Origin: an uncultured Saccharospirillaceae bacterium
GTDB taxonomy: Bacteria > Pseudomonadota > Gammaproteobacteria > Pseudomonadales > Natronospirillaceae
Reading direction: 5' to 3'
NCBI GenBank assembly: GCA_913063165.1
Contig: CAJXZL010000006.1
Location: 1-64,000 of the forward strand
Length of the DNA stretch: 64,000 nucleotides
Part shown: in pieces, positions 1-8,353 of the stretch
Position numbering within the stretch: the first letter of the stretch is position 1
How the letters are laid out: every line of letters starts with the position of its first letter
The notes under the pieces: model-generated
Seen by the model: the letters and a program-made list of their open reading frames with translations, nothing else
Databases searched by the model: none
Told to the model about the DNA's origin: nothing
Position numbers and translations under genes: made by a program

Positions 1-780
1 TACCCGACCATTGGCATCAATACCAAAAATAGGGGCGTTCGCGGTGTCAATCAGGGTGGTGAGGTCTTCTGCGATCTCTTTCTGACTCTGTCGAGCCTGA
101 AGCAGTTCAATCGAAATAAGCGCCTGTTTTTTATTGTCTCTCCTACCGGCAATGACGAGTACCGCATTACCAATACCAAGTGATACAAGCACTAGCAGTG
201 AGATAGTATCTAATATTAGGGTGTATACAGCGTTACTACGTATTACAGATTGATTATGCGTTTGGATACGCACTAGGGCAGTCTCAATAAATTTAATGGT
301 TGCATCAAACTCAATGTCTAAGTCACTACCGGCCTTATGCAATTGGGTAAATTCAACACGTACTTGCGCGACTTCATCTAGTATCTCTATATTTTTTACT
401 ATTAATGCTAATTCATTTCGCACTGGTTCGGGAAGCTCTATAGCTATAAATTTTCCTTTATATTCTCCACCATTAAGCAACGTTTTTACTAGATAGTTAG
501 CCCGATGGCTGCGTTCCAATATGCTTGTTATGTCAACTGTTCGGTCACCCGCTATATGCTCCTCTAGCCCTACATGAAATCTAGAAATATTCAAATCAAC
601 ATCATCGATTATCTCCAACATAGGATAAAAGTTACGATTTATGTTCATCGTATTCAATGCAGAAAAACCTATTGCGCTAGTTGCAATAAGAAAAAGAATA
701 ACAACAAGGACATTAGAGCGCGTTAGAAGCACTTCTTTTTTATCCGGTATGGTTTGAGTGTTTATATGATCACCTTTCAC
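1..780 (-). CDS. Membrane PAS-domain sensor protein, partial (C-terminus beyond the left edge)
   Basis: An open frame of 260 codons runs from a GTG at 780 to base 1 without a stop. A short cytoplasmic start is followed by a hydrophobic segment at about residues 22-41, a roughly 120-residue helical, probably periplasmic region, and a second membrane segment at about 163-187. A charged linker (about 188-218) leads into what looks like the start of a PAS domain, with the motif IDTANAPIFGIDANGRV near the edge. This order is typical of hybrid sensor histidine kinases and of some diguanylate cyclases, and the output domain is not visible. The GTG is one base beyond the stop of the upstream HTH-receiver gene, so the two are probably translationally coupled and cotranscribed. 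The start is uncertain: no ATG precedes the first membrane segment, and the ribosome site is weak. Confidence 0.75.
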   Translation of the reverse strand, partial: MKGDHINTQTIPDKKEVLLTRSNVLVVILFLIATSAIGFSALNTMNINRNFYPMLEIIDDVDLNISRFHVGLEEHIAGDRTVDITSILERSHRANYLVKTLLNGGEYKGKFIAIELPEPVRNELALIVKNIEILDEVAQVRVEFTQLHKAGSDLDIEFDATIKFIETALVRIQTHNQSVIRSNAVYTLILDTISLLVLVSLGIGNAVLVIAGRRDNKKQALISIELLQARQSQKEIAEDLTTLIDTANAPIFGIDANGRV

Positions 781-781
781 G

Positions 782-1393
782 TTAATTAGCCAAGTTATCA
801 ACAAATTTTAAGAGTTTTCTAGCTTGCATTGGCTTGAACATTAGCTTCACGTTGTCAGGCAATCCACCGCGCGCGCTGATTTCCTTTTTATTAAGTCCAG
901 TAATAACGACCGTGACCTTGGGTAACTCGATATCAGCGTTGTAAAGCGCCCGAAGCATTTGAATTCCGTCCATTTCTGGCATATCAATATCGGTGACTAA
1001 AATGTCAGGTGAAAAATGGCCAATTTCAAGCAATGCCTGAAACCCGTTTGCAACTAATTTCACCTCTGCATCTGGGTGCCTCTGTTTTAGGATGCTTTCG
1101 TAAAGTGCAGACAGTGCTACATTGTCTTCAGCAATTAAAATTCTAACATTGCTCATTCTTGCGTTTTTAATTTTGCGAGGTTTAATTGCCTGACTTTGTG
1201 CCAATTTTTCAGTCTGAAACACATCTAGCGCTTCTTGGGTTATCCTAATGTGACCGCCGGCTGTTCTGACTGCAGGAATAATGCCATCCGTAACCCAGTT
1301 TTGAACTGTCCGTCCAGTGACACCCATTTGCTGAGCTGCGCCACGACTGGTATAGACTTTTGGGCGGCGATTTTCATTTTGTGTTGTACTCAT
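782..1393 (-). CDS. HTH (MerR/excisionase-like) plus response-regulator receiver fusion
   Basis: The product has 203 residues. Residues about 13-58 form a MerR/excisionase-type winged HTH (SRGAAQQMGVTGRTVQNWV, then TAGGHIRI). A basic linker follows, and residues about 83-203 are a CheY-like receiver. The receiver has the acidic pair E89-D90, the likely phospho-acceptor D135 in VTDIDMPEMDG, T165 and K187 (FKP), so it looks phosphorylatable. Most response regulators carry the receiver at the N-terminus, so this order is reversed. The gene sits directly ahead of the PAS sensor with a 1-base gap, which suggests that sensor or its kinase output is the partner. The ATG is preceded by GAGAAGCTGGA. 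The DNA target is unknown. Confidence 0.85.
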   Translation of the reverse strand: MSTTQNENRRPKVYTSRGAAQQMGVTGRTVQNWVTDGIIPAVRTAGGHIRITQEALDVFQTEKLAQSQAIKPRKIKNARMSNVRILIAEDNVALSALYESILKQRHPDAEVKLVANGFQALLEIGHFSPDILVTDIDMPEMDGIQMLRALYNADIELPKVTVVITGLNKKEISARGGLPDNVKLMFKPMQARKLLKFVDNLAN

Positions 1394-1430
1394 TCCAGCT
1401 TCTCATTATTTCCGAATTTTCTTTGATTTT

Positions 1431-1458
1431 ATTATCCACTTTTTCCGATGCGTGTCAA
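1431..1458 (-). promoter_or_regulatory. Sigma70-type promoter of the HTH-receiver/sensor operon
   Basis: Reading the minus strand, a consensus -35 TTGACA (1453-1458) is separated by 16 bases from GATAAT (1431-1436). The start codon at 1393 lies about 38 bases beyond the -10. The match is strong, but activity is inferred only. Confidence 0.6.
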
Positions 1459-1654
1459 TTTTCAATACTTAGGTGTTTTTGTGCGAATGAACTCTTGCGA
1501 AATAGGGAGCCGATCGGTAGGGGCGTGTAGTATTGTTGTATGAAATAATGTTGCGTTCATATATTATTCTTATCTAATATACAGCAGCAAGCATGACGCT
1601 CTCCGTTTTTTCACATTCGGTGACTATTCAAATTTGTAGGCTTGGAAGATCGAA

Positions 1655-3361
1655 ATGAAATGGTTTTTGAATAACCTAACAATTTTACATTGGCTGCCCC
1701 ATTATCAACGTTCTGATTTCAGAGGTGATTTGACGGCTGGTTTAACCGTAGCAATGATGCTGATTCCGCAGGCGATGTCTTATGCGATGTTAGCTGGTCT
1801 GCCAGCAATTCATGGTCTTTATGCAGGTATATTGCCCATCTTTGCCTATGCTATTTTTGGAACGTCTAGGCAATTGGCGGTAGGACCTGCCGCCATGGTG
1901 GCTTTGTTGGTGAGTAGTGGAATTGGAGGCCTAGGGGCATTAACGACAGAGAATTATATTTATCTGGCGATAATTTTGGCCGGTATGATCGGTGTTATAC
2001 AGTTGGGTATGGGTTTGTTTCGGTTAGGGTACTTAACTAACTTTTTGTCACATCCAGTCATCAGCGGTTTTACTTCAGCGGCTGCACTCATCATCATCGT
2101 TTCACAAACTGGCCTGCTGCTGGGTATTCAAATTCCAAGATCAGAAAGTTTAATAACACTGTTGTCGGCGTTATATGATCAAGTGAATCATACCCACGCG
2201 ATGACACTGATAATCTCGACGTTGTCATTAGGCCTTATGTTGTCGCTGAAATATTGGGCCAAAGGGTTACCAAATTCTATGATACTGCTGTTGGTGGCTA
2301 CTGCAGTAGTGTGGTTTTTCCGACTAGATTTGGTAGGGGTTTCCGTTGTTGGGAACATCCCGCAGGGCTTTCCAGATTTTATTGTTCCCAGTGTATCTTT
2401 GACCCAAATACAACAATTAATTCCAACCGCGTTGGCCATAGCCTTTATTGGTTTTATTGAATCTATTGCCGTTGCCAAGAAAATGGCACGCGAAAATCGA
2501 TATGAGTTGGAACCCAATAAAGAACTGATTGGACTGGGCATGGCCAACATAGTCGGCTCGCTGTTTCAATCAATGCCTGTTGCAGGCGGTCTGGGCCGCA
2601 GTGCGGTTAATAATGCAGCTGGAGCTCGCACGCAATTGGCCTCGATCATCACCGCAGTGTGTATCACATTGGCCTTGTTGTTTTTAACACCGATGTTTTA
2701 TTTCATTCCCAAAGCTGTTTTGGGCGTTGTGATTGTAGTAGCAGTATATGGGCTCATTGATTTCAAAGAAGTGACGCATTTATGGCGGGTAAAAAAGGAA
2801 GACCTTGCGTTATTAGCACTCACTTTTGTGTCCACCCTGATCGTTGGTGTGAAAGAAGGTATTTTAATTGGCATCGCGGTGTCTTTATTGTGGTTTTTAG
2901 CGAAAACAACACGACCACATTTTGCGGTGATGGGGCGCGTAGGCCAAACCACTGACTTTCGGAATATTAAGCGATTTGCTGTCGAAACTGATCCAACAGT
3001 CTTGATATTGAGATTCGACTCACAGTTCTATTACGGAAACGTGTCCTTTTTGAAGGAAAAGATCCGTGAATATCAGAACATAAAAGGTAGTGAATTGAAG
3101 GCGATTGTAATTGACGCCTGTTCCGTCAATCAGTTGGATTCTTCTGCTGACACTGCATTGCATGAGTTGATTGAAGAGGGGCGGCTAGAGGGTATCGAAT
3201 ATTTCTTTGCTTCTGTAAAGGGTCCGGTATTAGACGTTATGAAGCTTTCTGGTTTCTATGATCTGTTAGGTCCGCAGTTTTTCTTTTTCAATGTCCATGA
3301 TGCGGTCACTGGCGCAAAAAATTGGATAGACAAAAAAAACGAGGTTATTGATGAAAGTTGA
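1655..3361 (+). CDS. SulP (SLC26) family inorganic anion transporter with C-terminal STAS domain
   Basis: This 568-residue inner-membrane protein has the normal SulP length. Residues about 20-420 contain many hydrophobic helices and the family signature near residue 70 (SRQLAVGPAA). Residues about 440-555 form a cytoplasmic STAS domain with the conserved VIDACSVNQLDSSA stretch. The family moves sulfate, bicarbonate, dicarboxylates or similar anions, and sequence alone does not fix the substrate. The next gene, a persulfide-dioxygenase-like enzyme, overlaps its last 11 bases, which suggests sulfite or sulfate as cargo. That is an inference. A GGAAG ribosome site precedes the ATG. Confidence 0.9.
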   Translation: MKWFLNNLTILHWLPHYQRSDFRGDLTAGLTVAMMLIPQAMSYAMLAGLPAIHGLYAGILPIFAYAIFGTSRQLAVGPAAMVALLVSSGIGGLGALTTENYIYLAIILAGMIGVIQLGMGLFRLGYLTNFLSHPVISGFTSAAALIIIVSQTGLLLGIQIPRSESLITLLSALYDQVNHTHAMTLIISTLSLGLMLSLKYWAKGLPNSMILLLVATAVVWFFRLDLVGVSVVGNIPQGFPDFIVPSVSLTQIQQLIPTALAIAFIGFIESIAVAKKMARENRYELEPNKELIGLGMANIVGSLFQSMPVAGGLGRSAVNNAAGARTQLASIITAVCITLALLFLTPMFYFIPKAVLGVVIVVAVYGLIDFKEVTHLWRVKKEDLALLALTFVSTLIVGVKEGILIGIAVSLLWFLAKTTRPHFAVMGRVGQTTDFRNIKRFAVETDPTVLILRFDSQFYYGNVSFLKEKIREYQNIKGSELKAIVIDACSVNQLDSSADTALHELIEEGRLEGIEYFFASVKGPVLDVMKLSGFYDLLGPQFFFFNVHDAVTGAKNWIDKKNEVIDES

Positions 3362-4232
3362 ACATTTTTATGACCAAGAAACCAACACACTCACCTATGT
3401 GGTTTGGGATACGCAAACGCGAGATGCAGTCCTGATAGATCCAGTGTTGGGATACAGCCCAATTACAGGAAAAATTGACATCAACCAGTTTGACGCTGTT
3501 TGTTCGCTAATAGCGGAAAAAGGGCTTCAATTACGTTGGATTTTTGAGACCCATGCACACGCTGACCATATCAGTGCATCGCAACTGTATAAGCAGCGAT
3601 TTCCGCAGGCTATATTGGGTATTAGTGAGCATATTGTAGCCGTTCAACAGGTATTCAAGATTGTACTGTCTTTGGATGCAGCCTTTGATACCAGTGGCTC
3701 ACAATTTGATGTGCTCATTAAAGACGGTGAATGTCTATCTGCAGGTACGCTCCAAATTCAAGCGCTGCCTACGCCCGGCCATACACCAGCTTGTTTATCC
3801 TTCCATATTGGTGACCATGTTTTTACCGGTGATGCGCTCTTTATGGAAGATTATGGTACTGGCCGTTGTGATTTTCCTGGTGGCAATGCGGCGGCGCTGT
3901 ATCATAGCGTCCACGAAGTGCTATACAGCCTTCCTGACGAGACCCATGTTTGGGTAGGGCACGACTATCAACCAAACGGACGTGAAATGCTGTGCCAAAC
4001 CACTATTGGCGCGCAAAAGAAGGCTAACATCCAATTGTCTGAGGCAACGACAGAAGACACATTTGTTGCTTTTAGGCAGGGTCGTGATGCTGGTTTATCT
4101 ACGCCACGATTGTTATACGCTAGCATACAGGTGAACATCGCTGGTGGGCATTTACCTGAGCCGGATGATTCCGGTAAACGATATCTCAAAATGCCATTTA
4201 ATGCTGATGCATGGGTCAGTGTAGCGGGTTAA
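3351..4232 (+). CDS. MBL-fold metallohydrolase, persulfide dioxygenase-like (ETHE1/Blh group)
   Basis: The product has 293 residues. The metallo-beta-lactamase motif THAHADHIS gives H68, H70, D72 and H73. Further metal ligands are expected in PTPGHTPAC, FTGDALF and VGHDY. The stretch DYGTGRCDFPGGNAAALY is characteristic of the ETHE1-like persulfide dioxygenases, which oxidise glutathione persulfide to sulfite using mononuclear iron. The protein is longer than ETHE1 (about 250 residues), which fits the bacterial type II/Blh groups. The ATG at 3351 lies inside the end of the SulP gene, giving translational coupling. A TTG immediately upstream (3348) is possible but less likely. Enzyme class is well supported; the exact substrate is inferred. 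Confidence 0.8.
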   Translation: MKVEHFYDQETNTLTYVVWDTQTRDAVLIDPVLGYSPITGKIDINQFDAVCSLIAEKGLQLRWIFETHAHADHISASQLYKQRFPQAILGISEHIVAVQQVFKIVLSLDAAFDTSGSQFDVLIKDGECLSAGTLQIQALPTPGHTPACLSFHIGDHVFTGDALFMEDYGTGRCDFPGGNAAALYHSVHEVLYSLPDETHVWVGHDYQPNGREMLCQTTIGAQKKANIQLSEATTEDTFVAFRQGRDAGLSTPRLLYASIQVNIAGGHLPEPDDSGKRYLKMPFNADAWVSVAG

Positions 4233-4261
4233 ACAGCAGCCCTAGAGTTGAGCTGCTGTTT
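4231..4261. terminator. Hairpin between convergent genes
   Basis: A perfect 10-bp stem, AAACAGCAGC / GCTGCTGTTT with an 11-base loop, begins at the stop codon of the metallohydrolase gene and ends 11 bases before the transaldolase stop. It probably ends transcription from both sides. The T tract is short. Confidence 0.65.
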
Positions 4262-4272
4262 AACTGGTTCGC

Positions 4273-5229
4273 TTACAAGAATCGCGCGGTAAGTAAGGAT
4301 TCAAGGGCGACTTGGTCTTGAATAAAGCCGCGAATACCATGCGCCAACTTTTCTGTCGCCATTGCATTACTATTCATACCCAATCTGAAATCTGCTTCAA
4401 CCTGTGCATCTAGTGCTTCAGCAGGAGCAGTGGACGGGGTCAATTGGCGTGTCAGTGCACCATTGTCTTGCGACAGCGCATCGATCAACGCAGGGCTGAT
4501 GGTCAATTTGTCACAACCTGACAGGCATTCAATTTCTTCTGCGGTTCTGAAGCTTGCACCCATCACAACTGTCGAAACGCCATGTTGTTTGAAATAGTGG
4601 TAAATTTCAGTTACGGATATGACGCCGGGATCTTGCATGCCAGTGAAGTCAGCTTCTGGCGACGCCGCTTTATACCAGTCTAGAATTCGACCGACAAAGG
4701 GGCTGATTAAGGTGGCGTTAGCATGTGCGCAAGCCAGTGCCTGTTCAAAAGCAAACAATAACGTCAGGTTGCAATGTATGCCTTCCTTTTCAAGCACTTT
4801 GGCTGCCTGTATGCCTTCCCAAGTTGACGCTATTTTTATCAATATTCGATCTTTACCGATGCCCGCTTTTGCATATAAGGCAATAAGGTCATGGGCCTTA
4901 TCGATGGTTTTGGCAGTGTCAAAGGACAATCGGGCATCAACCTCTGTACTCACAAAACCTGGCACATGCTGGAGAATGTCCACACCAAGGCTCACAGCTA
5001 ATGCATCAGCGATATTACCAGCAGTGAGCGCCTCATTATTGCCGTCTTTGGCCAGCAATAATGCCTTTTCTATGACGGCTTCATATTTACCAGACTCGAT
5101 GGCCTTTAATACCAGGGTTGGGTTGGTAGTCGCATCAATTGGTTTTAAACGTGCAATTGAATCGATGTCTCCTGTATCCGCAACGACGGTGGTCATTGTT
5201 TTTAACTGGTCTAGTTTTGACAGTGTCAT
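4273..5229 (-). CDS. tal: Transaldolase
   Basis: The 318-residue product matches TalB in length and sequence. It transfers a dihydroxyacetone unit between sugar phosphates in the non-oxidative pentose phosphate pathway in the cytosol. Recognisable blocks are DATTNPTLVLKAI near the N-terminus, the Schiff-base lysine in ILIKIASTWEGI, NLTLLFAFEQALACA, and SPFVGRILDWY. I chose the ATG at 5229, which is preceded by AAGGA, over an in-frame start 21 bases upstream, because it reproduces the usual TalB N-terminus. It lies downstream of dusA in the same direction, 34 bases away, so readthrough is possible. Confidence 0.95.
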   Translation of the reverse strand: MTLSKLDQLKTMTTVVADTGDIDSIARLKPIDATTNPTLVLKAIESGKYEAVIEKALLLAKDGNNEALTAGNIADALAVSLGVDILQHVPGFVSTEVDARLSFDTAKTIDKAHDLIALYAKAGIGKDRILIKIASTWEGIQAAKVLEKEGIHCNLTLLFAFEQALACAHANATLISPFVGRILDWYKAASPEADFTGMQDPGVISVTEIYHYFKQHGVSTVVMGASFRTAEEIECLSGCDKLTISPALIDALSQDNGALTRQLTPSTAPAEALDAQVEADFRLGMNSNAMATEKLAHGIRGFIQDQVALESLLTARFL

Positions 5230-5263
5230 GGGTTTTATCCTTAGGTTCACAATGTTAAGCAGG

Positions 5264-6241
5264 TTACGCCGTGGTCAGGTGGCTAGAAATTGCTTCGAGT
5301 AATAAGTCACTCGTCGTGTCGGGCTTGTGCATGTTTTCGCTTAGATGTCTTCTGAATCCACGTGCGCCTGGCACACCTTGAATAAGACCTAAGCAATGCC
5401 GTAATACGAATTTGGCTTGTCCAGAATGCGCAACCACATTATCGATATAGGGTACGAGGTCGTGTAGCAAGTCGACAGCAGACTCATAGTCTGTGTTGCC
5501 CCCAAATAATTCTCGGTCTACCTGAGATAGTATCATTGGGTTCTGATAGGCTTCGCGGCCAATCATAACACCGTCCACATGCCGCAGGTGTTCTTGCGAC
5601 TCGCCAAGGGTTTTTATACCGCCATTAATGACGATTTCTGCGTCTGGAAAATCTCGTTTTAGTTGGTATACCGATTCGTATTTAAGTGGGGGTATTTCTC
5701 GATTTTCTTTAGGGCTCAGTCCATTCAGTATGGCTGACCTGGCATGCACAATGAATACGCGACACCCTGCATTGTATAAGGTGCTGACGAAATCCTGTGT
5801 ATAGCCATAATCGTCTTTGTCGTCGATACCTATGCGGTGCTTAATGGTCACGGGCATATTGGCAACGTCAGACATGGCTTTAAACACATCGGCTACTAAT
5901 GGGGCGTGCCCCATCAATACTGCGCCTATCATACCCTGTTGTACGCGGTCACTTGGGCAGCCAACATTGAGGTTGATCTCGTCATAACCCCATCGATTTG
6001 CACACTGCGTAGCCGTCACCAGCTCGTTGATTTGAGAGCCGCCTACCTGCAAGGCTATAGGGTGTTCTTGATCAGAATAATCAAGAAATCGGTCAATGTT
6101 GGGTGCATGACAAATTGCAGCACTGGTAACCATTTCTGTATAAAGCAGGGTGTTTTTACTTAACAAGCGCCACATATACCGACAATGTCGATCGGACCAA
6201 TCCATCATGGGGGCGGTTGAAAATGTTCTGTCTAGTGTCAT
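5264..6241 (-). CDS. dusA: tRNA-dihydrouridine(20/20a) synthase DusA
   Basis: This 325-residue FMN enzyme reduces uridine to dihydrouridine in the tRNA D-loop. DusA-type sequence is clear from the start: STAPMMDWSDRHCRYMWR, then LLYTEMVTSAAI. The catalytic cysteine is in NLNVGCPSDRVQQG, and phosphate-binding blocks include VIKHRIG-like and GGIKTL stretches. I favour the ATG at 6241 over a TTG nine bases upstream. The gene heads a minus-strand pair with transaldolase. Confidence 0.95.
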   Translation of the reverse strand: MTLDRTFSTAPMMDWSDRHCRYMWRLLSKNTLLYTEMVTSAAICHAPNIDRFLDYSDQEHPIALQVGGSQINELVTATQCANRWGYDEINLNVGCPSDRVQQGMIGAVLMGHAPLVADVFKAMSDVANMPVTIKHRIGIDDKDDYGYTQDFVSTLYNAGCRVFIVHARSAILNGLSPKENREIPPLKYESVYQLKRDFPDAEIVINGGIKTLGESQEHLRHVDGVMIGREAYQNPMILSQVDRELFGGNTDYESAVDLLHDLVPYIDNVVAHSGQAKFVLRHCLGLIQGVPGARGFRRHLSENMHKPDTTSDLLLEAISSHLTTA

Positions 6242-6335
6242 GTGTTTCAATGGGTAGGGATTGTGGCGCGCACTTTATCAAATTTCTAGCAATCTGTATA
6301 TTCAACGGAATCTGAAGCTGATACGACTTGGGGCA

Positions 6336-6359
6336 TAAAAAAGCCCCGGATTCGGGGCT
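6336..6359 (-). terminator. Rho-independent terminator of nhaB
   Basis: On the minus strand, the 7-bp stem AGCCCCG / CGGGGCT with a 4-base loop is followed by six T residues. It lies 25 bases after the nhaB stop. Confidence 0.85.
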
Positions 6360-6384
6360 GATGTCATTCAATGGCAACCATTGG

Positions 6385-7932
6385 CTACAGTAGATACATG
6401 ACTGCCAAAAGGCCAGTGGTGGTCATCACGATGGTGTAAGGCAATGCCATAATCACCATGCGGCCGTAGGACAAGCGTACCAGAGGCGCAATTGCAGAGG
6501 TCAGCAGGAATAGAAATGCAGCCTGGCCATTGGGTGTCGCGACAGACGGTAAGTTTGTTCCGGTATTGATGGCAACAGTCAACAGATCAAACTGTTCACG
6601 AGAAATGGTGCCATGCTCTAAAGCCAATGCAGCTTCGTTGATATATACCGTAGCAACAAACACGTTATCACTAATGGAAGACAATAATCCGTTAGCCAAG
6701 AAAAACATCGCTGGCTGAATGCTAGCATCCAATGTCAATACGTAATTAATGACCGGTGTGAACAAGTGCTGTTCATGAATGACGGCCACAACAGCAAAAA
6801 ATACGACCAACAAAGCAGTAAACGGCAGTGCTTCAGTGAATGCTTTGCCTATGGCATGTTCATCAGTAACACCGTTGAACGTCGTCAATAACACAATAAC
6901 TGATAGACCGATGAGACCTACTTCAGCCACATGGAAAGCCAAACCGAGGATTAACAACACGGCAGCTATGGCTTGAACCACTAGGTGAACGCGGTCTTTG
7001 ATATCTCGTTTCGCTACTTGTTGCGCTTCAAAATCATTGAGAATCCTTCTCACTGACTCAGGCATTTCTGCGCCATAGCCAAACCAACGGGTCTTTTCCA
7101 ATATAACGACTGTTATCAGACCCATAACGAGTACAGGCATGGTCACTGGAGCCATGTGGATAAAGAACTCAAGGAAGTCCAAGCCGGCTTTTTTAGCGAT
7201 CAGCAAGTTTTGAGGTTCCCCAACCAGCGTTGTTACGCCGCCCAGTGCAGTTCCTACCGCGCCATGCATGAGCAATGAGCGTAAGAAAGCACGAAACTGC
7301 TCTAAATCAGTCTTGTGATTGGCACTCATTTGCTCATCAGAGCTTTGATCATGATCATGATCATGATCTTTTCCGTCGGAGGCAACCCGGTGATATACCG
7401 AATAAAATCCGACCGCCACGCTGATCAATACAGCCGTTACCGTTAGCGCGTCTAAGAATGCCGATAGAAATGCCGCCATAATTGAAAATAACAAAGACAG
7501 CAAGGCTTTGGATTTAACCCGAAGAAAGATTTTCGTGAACACGAATAACAATAAATCTTTCATGAAATAGATGCCGGCTACCATGAACATCAATAGTAGT
7601 ATGACTTCAAAGTTAGCCAATGTTTCATGAAATACATTCGCAGGACCGGCTAGCTGCCCCTGTTCGTTGACGCCCTTTCCCGCGAGGCCCAGTACAACTG
7701 CTTCGATTGCCAACAGGCCACCTGGGAGCAGTGGGTAACACTTTAGAGCCATGGCTAGGGTAAAGATGAATTCACCGATTAAGAGCCAACCGACCAATGT
7801 AAAACCAGCGTCGCCTAGCGCAAGTACCAGGACGAAGTTGAGGATTAAGAATCCTATGATCGTTTTTTTGTACCAAGCGGGAGAGTTCCCCATAAAATTG
7901 GAAATTAGCGCTTGGCCAACGGTAGTTGCCAT
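6385..7932 (-). CDS. nhaB: Na+/H+ antiporter NhaB
   Basis: The 515-residue product aligns from memory with E. coli NhaB along its length. Shared blocks include [73 protein letters not shown] and [16 protein letters not shown]. It is an inner-membrane electrogenic antiporter that expels Na+ in exchange for protons. A soluble loop after about residue 220 carries the unusual run DHDHDHD. The frame stays open upstream, but the ATG at 7932 has a good AGGAG site and gives the family N-terminus. Confidence 0.96.
   Translation of the reverse strand: MATTVGQALISNFMGNSPAWYKKTIIGFLILNFVLVLALGDAGFTLVGWLLIGEFIFTLAMALKCYPLLPGGLLAIEAVVLGLAGKGVNEQGQLAGPANVFHETLANFEVILLLMFMVAGIYFMKDLLLFVFTKIFLRVKSKALLSLLFSIMAAFLSAFLDALTVTAVLISVAVGFYSVYHRVASDGKDHDHDHDQSSDEQMSANHKTDLEQFRAFLRSLLMHGAVGTALGGVTTLVGEPQNLLIAKKAGLDFLEFFIHMAPVTMPVLVMGLITVVILEKTRWFGYGAEMPESVRRILNDFEAQQVAKRDIKDRVHLVVQAIAAVLLILGLAFHVAEVGLIGLSVIVLLTTFNGVTDEHAIGKAFTEALPFTALLVVFFAVVAVIHEQHLFTPVINYVLTLDASIQPAMFFLANGLLSSISDNVFVATVYINEAALALEHGTISREQFDLLTVAINTGTNLPSVATPNGQAAFLFLLTSAIAPLVRLSYGRMVIMALPYTIVMTTTGLLAVMYLL
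7347..7368. repeat. Microrepeat of GATCAT inside nhaB
   Basis: The 6-base unit GATCAT is repeated about 3.7 times in frame and encodes alternating His and Asp in the cytoplasmic loop of NhaB. It packs four GATC (Dam) sites into 22 bases. Confidence 0.85.
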
Positions 7933-8353
7933 AAACTGCTCCTGAAAAGCGTTTGAATAAAAGGAATTAGTGCCTAACTCATGCCTCAAAATGCGCTGTT
8001 TTAGGTGGCATAGGAGGGTGCTGAGTCTGCGACTATAAATTTTGCGCGGCATTATAGACCAATAAGACGCAGGTTCGAGGATAATTTACGTATTCGATGT
8101 AATTTTTCAGTAATTTAACCGTCAACTTTTCTGCATTGGTGAATTTATTGTTGTTTTTGATTGCCATTTCTCGTTACCTTTGAAATGAATAAAGCAGAAT
8201 TGCAGTTAAGGCTTGCGTGGGCCATTTATATATCAGTCGCTTGTTGTTAAATCTCGGGTTGATTGGTAGCTTTAAAGGCATCATCGTAAAGTAAACAAAT
8301 GATTTACCGTGCCATGGACTAGGCACTGCCGCTAACATTTCAGGATAAATAGC
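7933..8353. promoter_or_regulatory. Divergent intergenic region, nhaB and ChpA-like gene
   Basis: These 421 bases between divergent genes hold no convincing ORF. On the minus strand a TATAAT at 8051-8056 could be the -10 of nhaB, but its -35 is poor. This would give a leader of about 110 bases. The plus-strand half is AT-rich, with no clear promoter that I can defend. Confidence 0.35.

Noticed and set aside
4619-5302. 227-residue plus-strand frame across transaldolase
   Set aside because: It is antisense to a confident transaldolase gene and runs into dusA.
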